The notes beneath the pieces are model-generated. The model was not told where the DNA came from. It was given only the letters and a program-made list of their open reading frames with translations, and searched no databases. From Perkinsus marinus ATCC 50983 (taxonomy: Eukaryota > Perkinsozoa > Perkinsida > Perkinsidae), in NCBI RefSeq assembly GCF_000006405.1, contig NW_003216498.1:431088-486360 (forward strand): a stretch of DNA of 55,273 nucleotides. Reading direction: 5' to 3'. Position numbers and translations under genes: made by a program. Positions 11,075 to 22,085 of this stretch are shown in pieces (positions within the stretch are counted from its first letter, which is position 1; every line of letters begins with the position of its first letter).

Positions 11075-13698
11075 CTATAGTTTAACGTTAGGCGTTTCGA
11101 GATTTTGCGGATCAGATTGGATCTGAGCACTATCTATGTCCTCTCTGCAAGCCAGGCTATCGTCTTCTGGGGTGTGAATCGGCGGGCAGCCTCGTGGCCA
11201 CCAATTGGCCTTACCAAAAAATGATACAAGTGAAGGTGTCACAACACCCTGCATGAAGAAAGCATCCAGAATAATGGCTGTTACCAATATGAAGCCGGTC
11301 TGATTGACCATAGGAGTTGACGAGAAGAGAAGACCACAAAAAGTTATAGTCATGATACAGCCGGCTAGTGCAACCACTTTACCAGCTTTCCACACACCGA
11401 TAATGACAGAAGTCTTGTCCGATGCACCACGGTCGTGTTCTTCGACTATTCTACCCAATAGGAAGACATCATAGTCCAGACTGAGCCCAAGGACGACAGA
11501 GAAGGCCAAAGGAAGGGCAATCCATGACAGACCATCTGTTGACGACTCTGACGCCACTGCGGGCCAATGAAGGAACTCCAACCAACCATTCAAGTACACC
11601 CCTGCCGCAAAGCCGAATGAGAAGACCAAAGTGACAGCGATGGTGATTACTCCACGAACTGCAATAAGCAACGAACGATAGACAATACCAACCAAGACGA
11701 GACAAACAGCGATCGTGGCAGCTGCGAACGCTGGCAGACTTTCCACTACAGCAGACATAGAATCGTGTGATGAAACTGATATGCCTGTGAGCCAGACTAT
11801 GAGCTCCCCATCGCTCTCTTTGACAACAGTATGAATAACATCGCGGAGACTCTCAGTGAAGCTGGACGCTTGGAGTGAAGTTGGAGCATCGTCGACTATG
11901 AGGGTGACTTTCAACGCGTTCCGACCAGGGCTCATAGACTTCTTCAAGCCTTCCTGGTACTGCTTACAGCGGGGATCAGTACATGAGGGCGAGACCAGAA
12001 GTTTAGCAAGGTTGAAGTCAATCTCTGTCGCGGGCATTCCCGGTTCTTTCAAATACATCGAGCCCAATAGAGATCCCTTAGGGTGCTGCTTCATTAACTT
12101 CTGGTCGATCGTCCGGCACAGGTTCAACCCCGCCGTCCAGAACTTCTCCGTTAATATGTCACCACCAGGGGCCTCAAAGACCATGTTGAACGGACCGCTC
12201 ATTCCTGGTGTGAATGCCATCGAGATTCTTTCCGAAGTCTTCCCAACACGAGAGTCCCTTGGACTAGCCGTAGAGATATTGGATGTGATCGTGAGGGAAG
12301 AGCACGCCCACCCAAATACCGCTATCAGGGTAACCAACAGAATGATAGATGCAACTGCGGCCCAACGGGATGTCATAAGCTTACCCCACTTATACCAGAA
12401 ACCAGGGCCACTTCGACGACGACGACCGCGAGGGGACTGACCCTCTGAGCGATCATCACGACGACGACAACGACACCACGACCAACAACGACAACAGCTC
12501 TTGCCACCAAAGTGACCAAAGAACTTTGGAAAGGTCACGATCAGTGTTGGGGTCACTGAGAGGTTAACTGATACTGCACAGAGAGCTGATATCAGGAGGG
12601 CTAGACCGATACTTCTAAAGAGGGCTATGGGTATGATCATAAGCCAGACAAAACATACGAACAGAATGCTGCCTGAGCTGAAGACCACATGGCCACTGTG
12701 TTCGAGCATCTCCTTGCATGCATCGTATGGCGACCTTTGATGCACTCCGGTGACCTCCTCTCTAAACCTCGTTAGGAGGATGAGAGAATAGTCGACACAC
12801 AAGGCCATGAGGAGAAAGAACATCATTATCGGAGCACCTGTGTTGACGGGCATTAACAGTGATAATAAATACAGGCAAGCTCCACAGATGGCAATCGACA
12901 GAAGCAAACATATCAATGGTAGAAGTAATAGCCGCCATGATCTCAAGGAGTATGCTAAAAGGAGGAAGGCGAGAGGCAACACAACAGCGTGTGTTATACC
13001 CAGTTCGAGCTCTGTGACTTTCGCCGACTCATCGCCCAAAGCCCCTATACCCGCCCAACCAACAAAGAGGCCAAGGTGGCCATAGCTCCCACGTACAGCG
13101 TCGGCTACAGCTTCCTCAAGAGGTGCGACACTGACCAAACCAATGTCAAAAGCAACCGTGAAGATCGTTGTTCTGTTGTCAGCCGAGAGATACAGGATCG
13201 TAGGCTCCCCCGACTGCTGAGCTTGCAAATAGTCGTCAATTTGAACCTTCGTGTTGGCTGGGAAGGCATGGCGTACCGTCTCAGTTACATTATGCAACAG
13301 ACCGTTAGTGAAAAGGTCACCTGGGCGACCTCCATCAAGCGATACTAAAAGGACCTCGGGAGAACCAAATTGTTGTTGCGGGAAGAGGGCCGAAGTCCTC
13401 TGAGTGGCGGCGTATGACGGCGAGCCAGCTGGAGAATCGAGGGCGCTGGTCATGTGGTCGAACATATGAGTAACACCGACAACGCCCAAGCCGAACAGGA
13501 CCAACCACATAGGTATGAGCACATATCTTGACAGATGTAAAAGTTGCAAGTATTTCCCAACGAACACTGCATGTTGTTTGATGGGATTAATACAGGAGCT
13601 TTTCATTTGGTTGCAGAAGCAACAAAAATACTGATGATAACTATTACCGCTGTATTGACGAGCCACTCTAAAGCCAACGCGATATCAGTGACACTCAT
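11075..13698 (-). CDS. MMPL/RND-family membrane transporter
   Basis: The long frame to 11075 lacks a convincing ATG. A short first exon at 13698-13632 (MSVTDIALALEWLVN ...) joined across a 65-bp GT-AG intron to 13566-11075 gives an 852-residue protein with a natural start. The fold is the two-fold RND/MMPL plan: a first membrane helix near residue 35, a large outer domain, a cluster of helices with the signature CVDYSLILLTRFREE, a cytoplasmic loop, then a second outer domain and second cluster with SLDYDVFLLGRIVEE. Both DY..xL..R..E signatures are typical of proton-driven MMPL exporters and sterol-sensing relatives. Substrate is unknown; lipid or hydrophobic export is the usual role. The central loop is unusually cysteine/arginine rich (RCWSWCRCRRRDD). 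Confidence 0.85.
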
Positions 13699-13739
13699 GA
13701 CTTTAATTTTCTAATCATCTCCTGTATGCAACGACACCT

Positions 13740-13968
13740 CTACCACTTCCTGAGCAAACTTATGAACTCCCCCGTCACCTGGGTCGTCAAATCACTTGAA
13801 GCTATCTCTGGCGGTTGCACATTGCTGTCGGGGACCCGTATGACACCGAGAACGCGAAGGGTATGGAAGCCAACAGGGAGTATCACAGACTGTGATTCAC
13901 AGTCATCTCGAAAAGTCAACGTATGCAATACCACACAAAAGACACTGAGCAGTTGGACTGCAGGATAG
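13740..13968 (-). CDS. Possible terminal exon of an unresolved gene
   Basis: The frame ending at 13740 reads VILPVGFHTLRVLGVIRV, then a hydrophilic tail ending ISLLRKW. It starts after a plausible acceptor (CCTGCAG). A hydrophobic stretch lies at its upstream end. The partner exon, probably around 14000-14050 (MLASFSPIASTLSSLLG), could not be joined in phase. Confidence 0.3.
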
Positions 13969-14635
13969 TACTAATCATTCCTCCACCCAAGGATAGCCGT
14001 CCCTAAGAGGCTCGAGAGGGTCGATGCGATGGGTGAGAAAGATGCCAACATTGCCGTCGATCCTCCACCACATTGGCGATCACAGTTGCACGCGGGACGG
14101 CACGCAAACGCACAACAGCACGCAAGTTCTTTATGTAGACCTTGTAACTTGCTGACTTGATCGCTTGACATTCCCTTAGACTTAGGATGCAGTTCTAATC
14201 TCGTTCGCCCTGTAGCGTAATCGATTGGTGCGTCACACCACCAAGTGGGCGTCACGCTTTGTGGTTCCTTACGGCATTGCTTGTGGTTCCTCACGGAATT
14301 ACCTTGCTTACGAGCTTTGGTGTACTGTACTTAGTCGACCTTCGGACTAACGTACTGTCGAGTTCACTAGTAATAGCAGAACGATCTTGGTCACTGTAGT
14401 TCTCCTCTCGACGGACTACATTTGCTGCCCCACGTTTGGGCTGCGTTGAGTCGTACTTCTGACGAAGAGGCATGCCAGAAGACGCGTTATTCGTCGTAGC
14501 GTTAAGGGCAGACAAGAGGGCATATCAGAGGGTTACGGTGAATACTTATGAACAGCTCAGCATGTCGGGTTGAACGAGTGCGGATGATTCAAGAACTCGC
14601 AGGGTTTAGTGAACTGGTGCGGCGCTTAATACGTC

Positions 14636-14760
14636 ATGTTGGCGAGACCGATCCTTGGGAAGCGCAGGTCTAATTCCGGTAGATTGCTATTGCAGTTAAT
14701 GTGTCATACTGACAGTCATAAGATCCCAGGATCGATTCCTGGTGGCCGATCTTCTCTGCT
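14636..14760 (+). repeat. tRNA-like remnant
   Basis: A perfect T-arm shape (CCAGG-ATCGATT-CCTGG, 14727-14743) contains a B-box match. No matching acceptor or anticodon stem was found in the preceding 75 bases. It is most likely a tRNA-derived repeat fragment and not a functional tRNA. Confidence 0.4.
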
Positions 14761-14953
14761 CCCACCTCGTAAGCCAAGGCTTAGACCAGAGGCCGACCAG
14801 GCTAACATTCCTCAGGCTTCTTCCCACAGGATCTGTAGTGGTGATTCCTGGGTGCCATAAGAAGCAACTCCATAGCACTCCTTCCTCGAGGATCTTACGC
14901 TCCTTCCTCAAGGAAAGCTTCTTAAGCTATAGGGCCAATGTTGGGTTAACGAG

Positions 14954-15606
14954 TTACTCCGTGTGGACCTTCACGTCAACCGTCACGCGCCACAGAATCT
15001 CTTCCTCCTGACCCCCCTCGCCCCTAGCAGCCGCATACCCGAGGATCCCCAACATCGGACCGTACACCGAATATTGTACTGTTGCTGTTGCTGCTGCTGC
15101 CGAGGAGGATAAAGGACAAGCCCTCTTGCTGACAGGGGAAGTGCCCTCCTGCTCAGACTCAGAACCCTCTCCTTCGGGTTCGGAGGAATTCGAATCAAAC
15201 GATGGCAATGGATATAATGCATCTGATTGAAAATGAATATCTCACCCTCGATAGTGACCCTCAGAGCAAAGCAGCCTCGAGTCATAATAAAGACGGGGGC
15301 CCTCTAACAGTGACGAGGAAGCCATCACAACCAAATCCATGAGAATCAAATCCAAATCAGGGTCGAGGGCGCAGTAGTAGTAGGGGCGGGTGGACGGACA
15401 CCACACGGTCGAACAATTGGACTCCCAGCCTTTGGACCAAATCGATCCTCCCTCCCTGGAACCACAATACCATGCAAGCGGATGAGAAAAAACAGTAATA
15501 CGTCATACAACTCCACTTCCGATATCCCTACAGAGCCTACAACACTCACCTGGCCCATTACCACGACCAAAGCTGATGGTCCCATTGACCATTGTATGGG
15601 GACCAA
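14954..15606 (-). CDS. Probable multi-exon gene, structure unresolved
   Basis: The 3' exon (about 15227-14954) encodes an acidic serine/glutamate stretch (SSEPEGEGSESEQEG), an alanine run and a compact tail ending VDVKVHTE. It joins upstream across a possible 36-bp intron to a frame reading MDLVVMASSSLLEGPRLYY. A further upstream exon near 15606-15549 (MVPIQWSMGPSALVVV or an alternative frame) is likely. Two competing frames stay open between 15346 and 15450, so the model is left open. No family was recognised. Confidence 0.35.
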
Positions 15607-16744
15607 CAGCTAGCGAGGACCCTTCCTTCGACTAGTATAACACAACATGCTTGTGCCATCTTATTGGATCTCGTACATCGCGGGAAGTAATAATCAGGAA
15701 CACCGACTACACCCTAGGCCGACAGTGGCTATAATGACGATAACAGCAGCAGGCATGAGCAACAGAAGCACAGTATCACTACAGAGACAAGCAATGATAA
15801 TAAGAGTGAGAAGAGGAAGTAGTAGGACTCAGGCAAGCGAGAGAATAGTGACAACGCTTCTTCTGCTGTTTGCTACCGACGATACTATCATCAGAGTCAA
15901 CAACAGCAGCACATGGTGCCTACATAGGTTACCGCTCTGATAGGGTCAGCCACCTCTAATAGATAGGTTGAATCACACTGAGCAGAAACAAGGGCACAAC
16001 TGATGACGACCACAGAATGGCGGTCACGACGAGTATGACAAGCGAGGTTATGATAATACTATGCTTATTTCTACTGCTTAGACTAGACAAGAATACAACC
16101 TCATTACGTTGAGCCATAAAGCGAAGTACCTTCGTCAGTAGCTTGTATAGACTACATGCCACAGGGAAGGTTAAGCCACTTTATGACTAATAACAATCAA
16201 GCAAGCTGTCGGTGACACCAATGGTGACACGACGTTATGGTATAACTCGTCTAAGAAGGATGATGTCGCCTTATATGGTGTGTTTGTAGAGAGCCATCCC
16301 ATGGGACACGGATGGCACCGAGAATAGTAACAACAAGGATATTAGCAACAGCAGGTGGCGGCGATAATGATGGAACGGCCTTGTGTGGAGCAATGGAGAA
16401 CCGATACAAGCAAGCGAAGAATGACCATAGACCTCATGGGCCCAATACTGATGATGATGATAGTCCTAGTAGACAATACGTTGATGATGATGATGACCTC
16501 CTAGACGGTAAGTGAACTGATCATTCGGCATCCATAGCTCTAACACTATTGCTTATCATGATGTTGTAAGACTCGGCGAACTTGACGGAAGAGAGAGATT
16601 AACGTTGACTGGACAGATGAAGGAATAAGTGTGAAGCTCCACAAAGGGAGATCATAGACAGGGCTCATTAGAGATATGTACCCAATACTAAATAGTGAGC
16701 TATGCCGATATAAAGGGACGTGACTATGGACGATAGGACGACCA
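15607..16744. other. Region without a supported gene
   Basis: Composition is AC/AT-rich with many AGCAACAG- and GATGAT-type runs. A short minus-strand frame (15956-16162) could encode one membrane helix but has no ATG. Nothing is firm. Part of it is presumably 3' flank of the PDE gene. Confidence 0.4.
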
Positions 16745-18757
16745 TCAGTTAGCATCAGCAACATGCTGTTGTTGAAGGGCTCTAGGAGTAGCGAGCTGGG
16801 CAACACTGACAGACGAGGTCCGTTGTCTTTGCTCGCGTTCCTCGACTTCCTTCATGTGCTGGAAATTCTCATCCATCACTTCAACTCTGTCATGGAGACC
16901 AACCAAAAGGCCGTCCAACGTGTTCCACAACGGACTCACGACGAAGCTTATGAAGCCCACCTGCAACTTAGCTAGCTCCAAAGTATCATCAGGACGGTGC
17001 GCCATAAAGGGCGCAAAGGGGAGGCCCTCCATCCTTTCAGCCTCTGCTTGATGATAATACTCAGACACCACACGATAGCTCCACTCATAGTACTCATCAT
17101 AGGGCATAAGGGGGTTGGATATGTCGGCAGCATGCACGATACCCTGGAGCAGTGTGGGCCTAGTTTCAGCCAAGGCCCCGTCTATCCACTCTCCTGGTGC
17201 TCGAACACGAGTCGCCCCTGCCGTTTTGGAGCCCTCCTTGCAGTCTAAGAGTAACTCCTGCAGTTTGATAGTAATGTCAAAGTGAACTTTCATGTCCGTG
17301 GCCAGTATAACCGAGATAACAGTCTGACGGAAAATCTCATAGTCACTAGGCTCGCCAGGCTCATCTGCGGCTGGCCAGGTCGAAGTAAAGTCAACAGCAC
17401 CACCCAGAAGGAGCTCGAACGTCCTAGCAGCGTGCATGTTCTCCAACACAGCAGTGTCGTTGTAGCGCACAGCCAAGTGCCTCCTCCCTTTGATGAAGTA
17501 ATCATTGTTGAAGCCTGGGTGGTTCACATCATGGCACAGTGCTCCTATAAGAAGACTAAACTCCTCTAGAGGCGTACAGATAACGTCACGCGCCCCAGCA
17601 GGCCCCGGACGTACTGAGCATCCAGCCCTGTACATAACATAGCCCACGCAGCTCATAACCTGATAGGCGTGGTAGAAATTGTGGTAAGGGTTGTCCGAAT
17701 GATAATCGTTGGCGATGAGATTAATGAACCCCCACAATCTCGATGGCTCCACCAATTTACCCTCTCCCACAAAATTCCACCTCTCGAACACACTGTAGGC
17801 TCGCCTGACCAACTCCGAATGGTCCAAACTGAAGAGCTTGGTCTCCCAACTGAGCAATTCCGGTAGCTGCAGAGTATCCATCTTGGGAAGCTGCTCCAAT
17901 ATTCTAGAAGTAAATCTAGCCTCATCGTAAGCCACAGAGTCACTAGCCCTTCTTGAGGAGGAGCTGACCGAGCCCCTCCCAGTGCTTGTGCTGTCCCTGC
18001 CACCCCCCATACCATCCCTCATCCACTGCTGGACGAAGGCATACACACTCGGGTTCTCCTTCTCCAGCTGTCTCGATACTCGCCGCAATATGATGCTCCT
18101 TATGGCCGTACTGGTGAGGTCGTGGCTCCAACGATGGGACACTTGCCTGGACACGCTCAACTGTGGGGAGGGTGGGACAAGGTCTTGTCCCTTTTCCTCC
18201 TCATAGGCATCATCATGACGCATAATCTCGCCAGCTTGAATACTACGACGTCGGCTTGCCCTCCGACCCTTCGGGAAGTAAACATAAACCTCGTCATCAT
18301 CACCATCCTCATCACAGTCCCCTGCGCGCCTCGTAGTGAGGTTAGTTCTAATGTACTCACACATGAACCGAGCCGGATCCCGAGGGGTGTGGATGCCAAG
18401 CTCAATGAGCATCATAGTGAGGAAGTTCTCGAGGTCATAACGTCTAAAGTAGGCCAACACGTCCTTAGCACAGACCTTATGACCGTTGAGGCCCTCCTCA
18501 GCCGCTGCAGCAGCACATGCCGCCACAACCTCAGCTGTTGAGGGCGAACTCGGGGCACCAGTATGACCCGTTGATGAATGGTGATGGTGGACCCTTGAGG
18601 GCCTACCTTCAGCATCCGGCCTGGGCATCTGGACCAGAGGCGAGCTGCTCGGAGGGGCATCAGTCACAGCCCATGGTGATTTCATCAACCGCTCAGCATC
18701 ATCTTCTACCACTCGTTCTTCATCTTCATAGTTTCCCGTAGTTCGAAGTTGGCACAT
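16745..18757 (-). CDS. 3',5'-cyclic nucleotide phosphodiesterase (class I) with N-terminal RIIa-like docking segment
   Basis: A single 670-residue open frame starts at an ATG. Residues about 320-640 are a class I PDE catalytic domain: YHNFYHAYQV with the catalytic histidine near 359, HDVNHPGFNN (metal ligands near 409-413), MKVHFD, VHAADISNP (metal aspartate near 545), and the nucleotide-binding glutamine in LQVGF near 599. It hydrolyses cAMP and/or cGMP; specificity cannot be read from sequence. Residues about 97-135 (LAYFRRYDLENFLTMMLIEL then TPRDPARFMCEYI) resemble the RIIa/DPY-30 dimerisation-docking helix pair, which would allow dimerisation and AKAP binding. A low-complexity Ser/Gly linker and an acidic loop lie between. 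There is no transmembrane segment, unlike most apicomplexan PDEs. It appears intronless in this stretch. Confidence 0.9.
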   Translation of the reverse strand: MCQLRTTGNYEDEERVVEDDAERLMKSPWAVTDAPPSSSPLVQMPRPDAEGRPSRVHHHHSSTGHTGAPSSPSTAEVVAACAAAAAEEGLNGHKVCAKDVLAYFRRYDLENFLTMMLIELGIHTPRDPARFMCEYIRTNLTTRRAGDCDEDGDDDEVYVYFPKGRRASRRRSIQAGEIMRHDDAYEEEKGQDLVPPSPQLSVSRQVSHRWSHDLTSTAIRSIILRRVSRQLEKENPSVYAFVQQWMRDGMGGGRDSTSTGRGSVSSSSRRASDSVAYDEARFTSRILEQLPKMDTLQLPELLSWETKLFSLDHSELVRRAYSVFERWNFVGEGKLVEPSRLWGFINLIANDYHSDNPYHNFYHAYQVMSCVGYVMYRAGCSVRPGPAGARDVICTPLEEFSLLIGALCHDVNHPGFNNDYFIKGRRHLAVRYNDTAVLENMHAARTFELLLGGAVDFTSTWPAADEPGEPSDYEIFRQTVISVILATDMKVHFDITIKLQELLLDCKEGSKTAGATRVRAPGEWIDGALAETRPTLLQGIVHAADISNPLMPYDEYYEWSYRVVSEYYHQAEAERMEGLPFAPFMAHRPDDTLELAKLQVGFISFVVSPLWNTLDGLLVGLHDRVEVMDENFQHMKEVEEREQRQRTSSVSVAQLATPRALQQQHVADAN

Positions 18758-19865
18758 GTGAGGAGTAGTGAGCTAATGCTTACGTACAGAACTAAAATCA
18801 ACTTCACAGCAATAAGGGCCCTCCTACCCAACGCAGCTCAAGCTCTACTAGAGACTAGAGGCATGATGAATGGCGACCCAGCATGAGGCAAACATAGCTG
18901 GAATAAGGGGAGCCTTGGACTACTATTGTTGCTGCTTGTGCCCTTAACACTGCTGGGCCATTGACACACCCATATTACTACTCGCTTGTTGTGTCTGTCG
19001 CACGTGGGCATCTGATGATTATGGCGATGATGCTAGTAATGAACTAATAATAAACTTCGAACGAACTAACTCCACTAGGAGCAGTAGCAGCACAGAGGGT
19101 CCACTATTGACGAGTAACTCGTCTTCTCCGCAGAAGGATTCCCACCAAATGAGGGCCACCACACTCACTCCTCCCCGCTCTGTTGTTACCTCCTTGCCAG
19201 ATTCTAGGCTTGCACGGTCTGTTCGTAACCGACACTCGTCACCGCGCCACAAGACGTATAGGGAGACTAAATGGCCCTGAAGTAGGATCCTCAAGGGTGC
19301 ATGGATGGAAGCAGACAACGGTAGTAGTTCCCCAAGCTACTACCTGTAAGCCCCTTGGGCAGGCGTCAATGACGTTAGCTCCGGGCAAAGGGCGAGGACA
19401 TCAGCCTTCGAGTAATAACAAAAACCAGAGCTATGCAAGTGCGGCGAGAATAATGATAAAATACCCCAACCGTACAACCCGATTAATCCCGAAATACTCA
19501 AACACGACGCATATCAGGCGTAAGAAAATGAGTAATTTCGTGGCGCGCGGTCAAACAGGCATATCCTAACAGGCGATGGGCTCACCAAACCGCATCGTCT
19601 TTCTCAGTCTGTCACTACCCTTGGTATTTTGACATTTTCTTCCTATCCAGTTATTCTCAAATCTACACAGAGCACCCGTCTGCAGCAGACCGCCTCCTCG
19701 ACATCATCAAATGCTTCTCCCTATCAAGGCTACAGCAGTTCCACTCTATCTTCAACGGTCTACTAAACTCAAACCAGATACAGAAAATGTTAACCGCGCA
19801 CGCCATTCTAATCGATAGTCAATTTTGTTAGACATCGTATATGTCGATATTAATGTGAATTTATA
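18758..19865. other. Intergenic region with one possible lone exon
   Basis: Most of the region has no coding signal. At 19652-19831 (+) a frame preceded by an acceptor-like TCCTATCCAG reads SAADRLLDIIKCFSLSRLQQ, with 60 codons to its stop. It could be an exon of an unrecognised gene or a fragment of a repeat. It ends 35 bp before the PIG-B start. Confidence 0.35.
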
Positions 19866-21480
19866 ATGTCGTATACCAGTGTGGATCGGCTAAGTCGTGT
19901 TGTGCCTGCGTACATATGGTTCTTGCTGTACCGCATGGTCGACGCGCTGTTGATAAGCACTTACAGCAGTGCTGATGAGTATTGGCAGTCCATAGAGGTT
20001 TCCCATTACCTCGTCTTTGGCAAGGGTTATCTTACTTGGGAATGGCGTCCTGAGGTGGCCTTAAGATCCTCTTTGATGCCGCTCCTGTACGTGCCTTACT
20101 ATGGCCTGTTGAGGGTCATGGGACTGGACACTCGTTGGACGATAGCCTATGGCCCTAGGGTATTCGTACAGGCCCCCTTAGTAGCATTAGCTGACCTTGG
20201 ATTTACTCGGGTCTCCTCAGTACTACTAGAACCGGCCCTAGCTCGGACGGCTGTGGCCCTGTGGTTGAGTAACTGGTTCATATTGTCGATGGTCACGAGG
20301 ACCTTTGCCAACAGCGTTGAGACAGCCCTCTACTGTATTATAGTGTACGCCCTTCTTCAGTGGACCATACGGCCTGGGAGGTATTATTACCTCCTCGTCT
20401 CCACGGTACTGTCAGCAGCGTCAGTGCTTATACGCCCTACTAGTGCTACCTCCTTAGCGCCCCTCTTAGCATACAACTGCTTGTATGTACTGTCCCACAC
20501 TAGGCAGTGGTGGCTGCTACCCGTGTGTGTTGTCGTTGGCCTTGGGACTATGGTCGTCATTGGGCACCTCGACAGTCTATTGCTCTATGGTGGCAGCATA
20601 CGAGGAGCATTCACATGGTTAAACTTTGCCGAATTCAATTTCATCAACGACTTTGGGAAGCTGTATGGTGACGACCACTCCTGGCTGTGGTAAGGTCAAC
20701 TCCCCGTCAACTTCCTACTGATCCTTTCTCCTCAGGTACTTCATCATTGGCATCCCATTGCTACTACTGAACCATATAGTACCTTTCTTACAGTCGCTAT
20801 GGAAGGGTACTTACCACCTCCGTAGTGGGAATAAGCACTTCACTGTGTCCTTGCTCATCTCCTGCTTGGTCTCACTCCTCGTACTCTCCTTGGCTACTCA
20901 TAAGGAGCTACGGTTTATCATGCCGATGGTACCAGTACTGTGTCTAGTGCTAGCCCCGGCGGTTGGGCCCATCAGGGGTGGTATGCGAGGTGTAGTGTGG
21001 AAAGTATGGCCGCATTTGTTAGTGGCACTTGTCGCGATGAGATGGCATCAGTATGGTCCTGATAGGGTCATGTCGTCGCTCTCTAGAGGGGCCACCCCAG
21101 GGGATAGTGTAAGGTTCCTAACGCCTTGCCACGCGACGCCGTTCACAACGCATGTACATGGTACTGGAATAGTGGCGATGGATATACTCGACTGTTCGCC
21201 GCCATTAAAAGAGCTGGCTGCCGGGATTGAACCTGGGTTGAATGAGCGTGATGCCTTCTTTGCGGATCCTCAGGCTTATGTAGAGAGCAAGACGAAGGGC
21301 TATGACTGGTTGGTGGTGTGGGGTGGCGCTGTTCGTCGGGAGGACAATGGGCTGGCCAAATGGTTGAAGGACTATGGAAGATATGATTTGGTGGAGAGCA
21401 TAGGTGATGGGCTACTCAATGATGGGCCCTATGGCTTCGAGATGTGGCCGACATTTGACTTATATCATCATCATCAGTAG
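19866..21480 (+). CDS. PIGB: GPI mannosyltransferase 3 (PIG-B, GT22 family)
   Basis: Two exons (19866-20689 and 20736-21480, 46-bp intron) give 522 residues. The N-terminal luminal motif SADEYWQSIEVSHYLVFGKG, followed by YLTWEWRPEVALRSSLMP, matches the GT22 signature (HPDEYWQ...G.LTWEW) of PIG-B/Gpi10. That enzyme adds the third mannose of the GPI anchor from dolichol-phosphate-mannose in the ER. About nine to ten hydrophobic helices follow, including TLLLLNH and the HKELRFIMPMVPVL segment typical of the family. The first position of the usual HPDE is serine-alanine here, but the acidic pair DE is kept. The C-terminal luminal tail is short and soluble. Confidence 0.88.
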
Positions 21481-22085
21481 TAGTGGAGAGATTCTTGTTG
21501 TGTACTTACCTGGCGTATGTGTATGGTGAAGAGCAGTGTGATGTGAGTATAGTATTTGACGCCTTAGTATGCTACCTCCACTGAGCCTGCTGCCTAGGTT
21601 GGTAATGGGTACTGTGCTGAGCTATGGTGTGAGTTGCCCTACTATGGTGATGTGGCCACTCCTCTTTGTGTCAGGTGATGGTGCTGGAAGCCTTGGTTGA
21701 GAAGCCCACCGGGTCATCAAGCTGATGTTTACCGTGGCCTCATACTGCAGGTTGGGTAGAGAGTGTTTGGTACTGGATCTGGCTGACCACAACGCTATGG
21801 ACGAGCCGCCCCTGGCTGATATCATTGCTATAACGGACAGCTTTGTCTCTTCTGCCTGTGTTCATCCTCGCCTCCTCCTAGGTGTCATTAAGTGAGGAGG
21901 AGCATTGTTTGAAACTGGGGTGCGAGCGGGCACGGGAAGACGGTGGCGCTTCTCATCCCGGTTCCTGCGTGTTTACAATGCCAGCGTGTAAGCTGCAGAC
22001 TGATGGTGTTTCTACTGAGCAGTTGGTCTGGTCTTATTGGTGCGGGGTGGGTGACTTTGCATTATCGTAAGTATCAGTTGCTCTC
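21481..22085 (+). CDS. Probable coding exons of an unrecognised gene
   Basis: A plus-strand frame at about 21722-21891 reads SYCRLGRECLVLDLADHNAM with an acidic continuation. A second frame (about 21882-22070) reads SEEEHCLKLGCERARED and a cysteine-containing tail. An AG just before 21882 may separate them. Both look like real protein, but the joining intron would be very short and no start is clear. They could be one small gene between PIG-B and transketolase. No function is assigned. Confidence 0.35.

Noticed and set aside
12807-13348. Plus-strand frames opposite the MMPL gene
   Set aside because: They are shadows of the long minus-strand transporter frame, with no recognisable protein.
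13666-13698. MMPL gene read as a single exon from the upstream GTG
   Set aside because: The open frame there has no ATG, while a 65-bp GT-AG intron links the body to an in-frame ATG exon.
14700-14760. Possible tRNA gene
   Set aside because: Only the T-arm is well formed. The acceptor stem and anticodon arm do not pair, so it is listed as a tRNA-like remnant.
16312-16515. Plus-strand frame with a D-rich tail
   Set aside because: The acidic tail is produced by GATGAT repeats typical of non-coding DNA here, and no splice partner or domain is visible.
21214-21234. B-box-like GGGATTGAACCTGGG in the PIG-B coding exon
   Set aside because: It is inside a well-conserved exon in frame and has no other tRNA features; taken as coincidence.
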